Positions 48,701 to 56,498 of a stretch of 64,000 bases of DNA are shown piece by piece (the first letter of the stretch is position 1; every line of letters begins with the position of its first letter). This DNA is from Anisus vortex (taxonomy: Eukaryota > Mollusca > Gastropoda > Planorbidae), in the NCBI GenBank assembly GCA_949126835.1, contig OX421503.1:6783457-6847456 (forward strand). Reading direction: 5' to 3'. A program made the translations under genes and the position numbers. Below the pieces are notes generated by a model, which was given only the letters and a program-made list of their open reading frames with translations, was not told the DNA's origin and did no database searches.

Positions 48701-51700
48701 TTCGGCAACGAGATTCCCAGAGGCTATTCCTCTACGTAGCATCAATGCCGACAAAATCTCTGATGCACTTATCGGATTCTTCACCCGATATGGTCTTCCG
48801 AAAACCGTGCAGTCAGATCAAGGTTCAAATTTCACATCGAAATTATTTTGCCAAGTCTTAGAACGGCTGGGTATTCGTCATGCAGTATCGAGTGCATATC
48901 ATCCACAGAGTCAAGGCGCACTGGAACGATACCACCAAACATTGAAGAATATGCTCCGTACTTTCTGTTTCGAGCATAACGACGACTGGGATGGTGGTAT
49001 TCCCTTCGCACTCTTCGCAACCAGAGAGGCTGTACAAGAATCTCTTGGTTTCAGTCCCTTTGAACTGGTATTCGGACACACAGTTCGTGGACCACTAAAG
49101 CTGTTACAAGAGACATGGTTGTCATCCACTGAAGACACTGGTCTACTGACATACGTGGAAAATTTTAAAAATAGACTGTATAATGCATTAAAAGTTGTCA
49201 GATCTAATCTTTTGCAGGCACAAGACAAGATGAAGGTCTATTATGACGTCAACGCAAGAACCCGTATCTTCCAACCTGGTGATAGAGTTCTAATGCTGAC
49301 GCCACTGTCTGGTCAACCCCTGAGTGCCAAGTTTACAGGACCCTATGAGGTTATGGCTAAGCTTAGTGAGGTTAACTATCTTGTAAAGACCCCTGATAGA
49401 CGGAAATCGCAACGAGTGTGCCACATCAATATGTTGAAACCATACATTACCAGAGAAGAACAAAATGTTGTTGCCTCGGTAAACACTGTTATTAGAGTCG
49501 CGAATAATTCACCCGAAATTGAACGTGAATTGGCAGAAAGCAAATTAAAAATCACAAAAGTTTTAAAATCTCTTAATGAAAAGTTGGCACATTTACCCGC
49601 TTGCGAACAATCCGCTATCAAAGGTCAAATTTATGAACATATTAATATTAATCTATTTGCAGATGTAGCCAATAGAACAAGACTGATTGAACAAGAGGAA
49701 GCCTGTTTCTCATGAAATGTTTTCATTTATGTCATTCATTGTATTGATTAGCATTTATATTATTGTAAATATGACAATAAATAAACTATGTTTTTGAAAT
49801 ATTGCAATATGAAACATTACAGAACAAAACTTCAAATTCTACTAGAAACAATCATACGTTGTAAGGTAAAAGGTAACTATTGCATACATCAGTTGCACAC
49901 ACACCGGTATTTAACTTGAATACATCCACACTTGTGTTTGTTCAATTGATTATTGATGTGTTTTGAAATTGTTTGTTTCTATGTCGTCATGTTATAATTT
50001 GGATGTCTTATTTTATGCTATGTAAAAGCTAAATCAGCTGAGATTATAACATTTTTTTTAAAATATTCTTGATGTCATAATTGAGACATCATAATAATCA
50101 TATGATAACTGAAAATCATTAGTTAATGATACAGTGATCGGTTATAAATAAATTAAATTTTCTAAAGAATTATCTATCAATTATTAATCGGTTCCACTTA
50201 TTTGGGTAATTCATATCAATTCTATGGGAATTGGTTATTGGTGGTAAAAGTTTTATGGTCAACGTTGTACACACAATAATCATAATTGTAAATATTAATT
50301 AATAAATAAATGTTTAATTAATAATCATTGATAGAATAATGTGATAAGGGATTCCATAATAGCGACTTTGTTATTAAGGGAATATGTAATATATGGTTCA
50401 TTTTAATCTTTAAAAGATTGTCCAATAGTCAATTAAATCTTACGAAAAGTTTGGGAATTCGGTTCATTTTATGGGTACTCTACAAAGAATTCCATACTTA
50501 ACGCTGTCTGTAATTCCTTTGTGTCTTAAGGGGGGGCGAGTGTTACGAGTAGATTTATTTCCATATTATATTGGTTCTGTTATTATTAACTAAAGTTAAA
50601 ATGAAATAATCTTAAACCCGAAATGTTTCCGTGTTAGGAATAAAACATGCATATGTCTAGACACTACGTCATAGCGATAAAATACGTCATATGCACGAGG
50701 GTGGAATACCGTTTAGTTTAGTTCTAGTTTGGGCGCTAATGTGTGAGGACTGTTTTTGACCACTTTCTTAAAGATAGGATTACGGCTTAACTCATTATAG
50801 AAGAATCTCAACTGATTAAGTTTCATTATATAATACTGGTACATGTATTCTAAGGTATTGTTATATTTTATCATCTCAACTTGTTGGAATAAAATTGTGT
50901 TCAATTTCAAACAGGATTGTGGATTTCCTATATATTAAGGTACAGTTTATCTAAATCACTTTATACACAAAAGATTCATATCGCGACGAGTCAAATAAAC
51001 ATCAAATCTAATTCAATAACATCAATATAAATTCTTATACAACCTTGTGAGATCCAAGATGGATATGAATCAAAATAATATATAATAATACATTACTAAA
51101 AATATCATCTAACGTCAGTAGCTGATTTCGCACGTGACAATAGCATCTAAACCTACCATAGATAGCAGGCAATGTATAGTAGTAAGAACTGTACTTAGGT
51201 GGTTTACGAATAGCACTCCTTTTGTCAGTTCCATAATCCTCAACAATCCAACAGAAAAGAACTTTTGTTTTTGAGTAAGTCACATCGGCTTTCAGATTAT
51301 AAACTATTTCTGTAACGCTTGAGTTTGATTTACAATAACACTCTGCAAATCGATCCGCCTTGCATAAATCGTAAAGATCATTAAAGCAATGCTAAGGAGA
51401 CAAAAAATATAATTAATTATATAATTACCGTCGGTATTGTATTATGGAATTGTCAATAAATACAATTTTACAATAAATTTCTGATTCTGTTAATTTCAGC
51501 TATGTTGATATACACTTGTGAACGTGTGTAGCCGTTTCTAAAGTTACAAAAAATATATCATGCTACGTAATTCAAATGTTTAACGATAAATAGTATGCGA
51601 GAAATTGAATCATGATGCATGTTCTTATTCAGCAATTTATTATTTTAATATGTAGGCTATACTGGAATTTAAAAAAAAAACTAAATAGAATAGTATTTTC

Positions 51701-52073
51701 AAACTGCATATGTCGATGTTTTTCAGATTAAAATAGGTAGCGTTTTATAGTGATATTTTAACCTTTAAAAACAAAAAATCACTAATTGTCAAAAATATAT
51801 TATAAGCGTAATAATGTACACTGAAATGTATGTCGAAATTTAAATATCGCTCTTACACCTATAGAACAATACAGTAGGCACTAAACCTAGTAATATGCAT
51901 ATTACTAATGCACTTAACATTGTAATAGACATAGAACGTAGTCCCTAAGCATAGAAATAGACATATAACGTAGGAGACAAAAGCATAGGCACGTAACATA
52001 GTAAAAGGCATATAACGTAGGCACTAAACATAGTAGTAGACATATAGTATAACATAGTAATGTATATTTTGCC

Positions 52074-52153
<80 letters not shown>

Positions 52154-55100
52154 GTAGCCCCTTATAATACTAATACACATATAAGTTAGCCCCTTTTTAT
52201 AGTAATAGACATATAACGTGGGCCCTAAACTTAGAAGTAGACAAATAACGTAGGCCCTAAACATAGTAAAATACATTTAACGTAGCCTATAAACATAATA
52301 ATAGACATATAAATTTGCCCCTTTACATTGTAATAGACATATAACGTAGCCACTTCACATAGTAATAGACATATAACGTAGGCCCTAAACATTATAAAAG
52401 GGATCAAACTTAGCCCCTAAAGATAGTCATAAATATATAGCGTATGCCCTTAACACATTAATATGCATATAACGAGGTAATCATAGTAATATACATAAAA
52501 CATGGGCACTAAACATAGTAATCAGTTTATTGGTAAACAGTTTTTAGCTTATTGATGTTTGAAAAGAATGCAATTGAACATTTAATTTTACTTCTTTACA
52601 ATAACTGGTCTCAAAAGAGTTGCACAATGTCTTTGTAAGTTTTTAGATGATATATCAATATGTATGTACATGACTCACTTGAGCTAAGAAATTTGGACCA
52701 ATATGTTCAAAATATACTTGGACTCCAATTTTGTCGATAATTCTGTTAATAGTTCCGGTAAAGATAATGTTGTCCTGGTCTTCGATACATCCTTGATGGC
52801 TAGATGTGTTAAATTCTACTTTAGTTATCTTGACAACGGTGTTAATAGTATCATCCTGAACTACTGAAAAGATTGTTTGTGAATGATCAAGATAAATCCC
52901 AATAATACTAGACATGACTAAATAACCTTTTTTTTTAAATATTTTTTTCAGAATAATTACGAATATTTGTTTCCTAGATATTTAGACTTTTTTCTTTTGA
53001 CATTATATAGGAAGTATTATAATAGTTGTGTTACCGGAATCTGTAGTGTTTGGTAACATAAAGGATTCACGCTTTGAAAACACTGGGTCTACTATGTGGG
53101 TGTGAGGATTTAAAATATATATCGTTGTTTTAGTAGAACACAATTTGTATAATCTCTAACCCGGTGTTTATGTATGGAATAAACGAGTGACGTTTTACGA
53201 TAGAAACAATGACGTAGGAGTTAGATTGAACGTAGCGTAGATTTGGCAGAGAACGTTAGACGACCTTAAGATTTGGTAGCGGCAAGACGTGTTAGACTAA
53301 GCTATATAAACTGTTGTATATTTATATTCATTTTGTATATAAACTTGTTGGATAATTCGGAATTAAATCTCAGTTATCATTTTACGACACGCTGACAGTT
53401 TTTTTTATTGATTGTTAGTAATGAATGTGATCTCCCTGAGAGTTGTGTAAGTAACATTTATAAAATAACGGTCACAACATGAATTATGAAGCCCAAAGTG
53501 AATTCAGAAGCCCAACGTGGAATGTTAAAAATCAACGGAGAATGTTAAAGGATAATCAAGGTGAATATTATTGAAAATCAATTTGAAAGAAAGCATACAA
53601 TATATTGTGAAGCACAGCTTGAAGAATACCGCAAATGAACATTTCGTACAACTAAAAGAAGACTGAAACTCAATTTGAAGAAGCTTTGACGAGTAAGAAA
53701 ATTTGACGGTTGAACAGTATAGCCTAGAACGTTCTTGGAACTTAGCGTTACCAGTACATAACGGTGTACGTGAAGATAGAATTTATGTATGTTACCAAGC
53801 AAGTCGGTTAAAAAGGCTACTAAAAAACTTGAAGTTAAAAGGCGTCTCGGATACATTTTAAATGTGTAGAATGTGCTAACAGTTATTGAAACAATATTGA
53901 AGCTGTGTATTATAGGACAAGCTAAGTTTGTCGAGTAAAGAGATTAAAAAGAATCTCCGTAGAACTAGTATGGTTCGAGAAAAGTAAAATACTTCAGAAT
54001 AGTCGTAGAACTAGAAGTCAGTAGAGTAGCAGAAGTCAAGTAGAATTGGAAGTCTAAAAGAAACTTCAACAAATTATATAAGTTGTGGTAAGGAGTTGGG
54101 ATATACTGGTAAGGAATTGGACGAGTGGGCGGAGAGAAAATATAGAGAGCAGTTAGAAAGAGTAGAAAGGGCTAAAGAAAAAGCTAGAGCTGATGAGATT
54201 GAACTAAAAAGATTAGAAGATATTGCTAAAGATAAAGATAAAGAAAGAGAAGATAAGGCTAGAGCAGAATGATTGAACTAAAGAGATTAGAGATAGAGGA
54301 AAAGTAAAGAGATATAATTTTTTAGTTTAAAAAGTTAGAATTAGAAGCTAAAATAATACTGCGAATGTAAACATTGGAGTCACTATAACTGTTGTTGACC
54401 AGGACTATTAGAAATAACATGTGCAGATTTACTTTCCAATTATTTAATGAAAAAGATGGTTCTATTGATACATTTCAAAAAAATAATTGAAATGGAAATG
54501 GAGAGACAACATTTTTCTGCTTGTTATTGGCCTGGACTTCTTGGAAAATCCTTTACAGGAGATATTCCATCAAAAATTTGTATGGAACAATCAGAATATG
54601 CATCTGTTAAGGAACAATTATTAAGACATTTTGGAAGTACAGAGGAGGCTTATAGAAAGAAATTTTTTGAAATGACTTTATCAAAGGATGAAGATCCAAA
54701 AAGTTATATTGACTCATTGACAAATGCTATGGACAAATGGTTAAAACGTGCTAAAATAGATAAATCATTTGAGGAACTGAAGAATATTATTATTAGAGAT
54801 AAAGCAATATATTCACTTGATAAGACTCTCAAAGCATTTATTCAGGAGAGATCTCCCAGGACTATAGAGGAAATAGTTGACTTAATTAGGAACTATAAAT
54901 TAGCTCATCCCAAGGCACCTACTTCTAAAGGAGAGGATTACCAGGATATAATATGCTTTACTAGAGGCAATGATAATTTTCAAAGAGGTAGACAATTATC
55001 AATGAGCAAGATGAAGTGTGGTAATTGTGGAAGAAATTACCATGTTACTAAAGATTGTAAAGATAAGAGAGATAACACATTGACATGTTTTATATGTAAA

Positions 55101-56422
55101 AAGAAAGGACATATAGCAAGAAATGGCTTCAGAAGGTCAAGTTCTGCTGGAAACAATAATAATGATAATAGATCTCAGGAATATACACACACAAGAGATC
55201 ACAACTCCAGATTTAACCAGAACAGAAATCATTGTGGAGCTGTTTTATCAAGAACTAAGGAATACAATTTTGTCAAGGATATGTGGGATTAATACCAGTG
55301 CATGCAGTTCGCGACACGGACAGTTCCGTAATTGCAATAAACAGTAAATATGTTCAGTCACACAAATACACTGGTGAGGTAGCAGACTGTACATCATTTG
55401 ATGGAAGAGTGATCAAATAGAGGTTGACTTACATTGATATTAGGACACCATATATTACAGGTAGAGTACTGGCTCATGTTATAGATAATGCACCAATTGA
55501 TTTAATTATTAGAAATGTGGAATCAGTTAAAGAATGTACTAGAGAGGAAATAGATACATGGGAATTTAATAATAATCAAGCACAATGTAATGTGAATAAT
55601 GAATGTAAAGCAAGCAATAATGAAGAAAGTAAGACAATAGTGGATAATGAAAAAAACACATCAGTTGATAGTGGATCATTACTGAATGAAAACTTTAATT
55701 TGGAAATATTCAAAAAAGAACAAAGAGAGGATACTACATTGGATAGACTATTCAAATCTACAGAAAAAGGAATTACTAATAAAAATAGTGTATGCAAAGT
55801 GAAAAAGGATACACAACTATTAGTCAGAGAGATACTCATAAATGGCAGACAAGTGGAACAAATAGTTGTACCATACAAATATAGAACAGAAATAATGACT
55901 AATGCTCATTCTTTACCATTGGCTGGTCATATGGGAGTTGGCAAAACCAAAAACAGAATAATACAACATTACTTTTGGCCTACAATGTCAAAAGATGTGA
56001 AAAGATTTTTTAAACAATGTGAAGTGTGTCAGATGAAAGACCTGGAAGTTACTTTACCAAAGCATTTATACAAAAAGGAGTGACTGCAACTAGACCATTT
56101 CAGAAGGTAGCTATAGATATCATTGGTTTAATGCCTATTATGTCTAACAGAGGACATAGATATATTCTTACATTGATTGATATATGTTCTAGGTATGCAG
56201 ATGCAGTACCATTAAAGAAATTTGAATCTACAGATATAGTGCAAGCATTATATTTAATATTTATTAGAGTTGGATTTCCTGAAGAGATAATATCAGATAG
56301 AGAAACTCAATTTACATCAAAATTGACTAAAGAATTCATGGAAACATTTGGAATAAAGCAGAAGTTTACAACACCTTATCATCCTCAATGTGATTTCAAC
56401 TACTGTTGGCTCAGCTGCCTAT

Positions 56423-56498
<76 letters not shown>

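Larger units (their letters stand above)
45214..51139 (+). mobile_element. LTR retrotransposon 2 (Ty3/gypsy class, Gmr1-like), young, lacks RT-RNase H
   Basis: 5,926 bp with 599-bp LTRs, TG...CA ends, and ATAG target duplications (45210-45213 and 51140-51143). By eye the two LTRs differ only at GTGGTATT versus AAGGTATT (two bases, about 0.3%). It has a primer-binding-like site, one intact Gag-PR-IN frame and a polypurine tract, but no RT or RNase H. It sits antisense in an intron of the Ig-like gene, 14 bp inside the splice donor of the B exon that ends at 51157. Confidence 0.93.
53029..56421 (+). mobile_element. LTR retrotransposon 3 (Gmr1-like order), decayed and 3'-truncated
   Basis: gag, protease and integrase pieces follow one another on + with several frameshifts and stops. 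A TGTTACCGG at 53029 and a CGCTGACA ending at 53397 could bound a 369-bp 5' LTR that holds a TATATAAA at about 53304, but no second LTR exists to prove it. The right end breaks off inside the integrase core at a (TA)n tract (about 56405-56492). It sits in intron 1 of the Ig-like gene, antisense to it. Confidence 0.75.

Noticed and set aside
49716..50528. Hidden RT or RNase H remnant in element 2
   Set aside because: I looked for the GKDN-VAD-LSR string and RT motifs in the + frames and saw none; only element 1 has such a remnant.
53029..53397. Firm 5' LTR for element 3
   Set aside because: There is no second LTR or clear primer-binding site; the TGTTACC...TGACA borders are only suggestive, so it is mentioned in the element entry and not listed separately.
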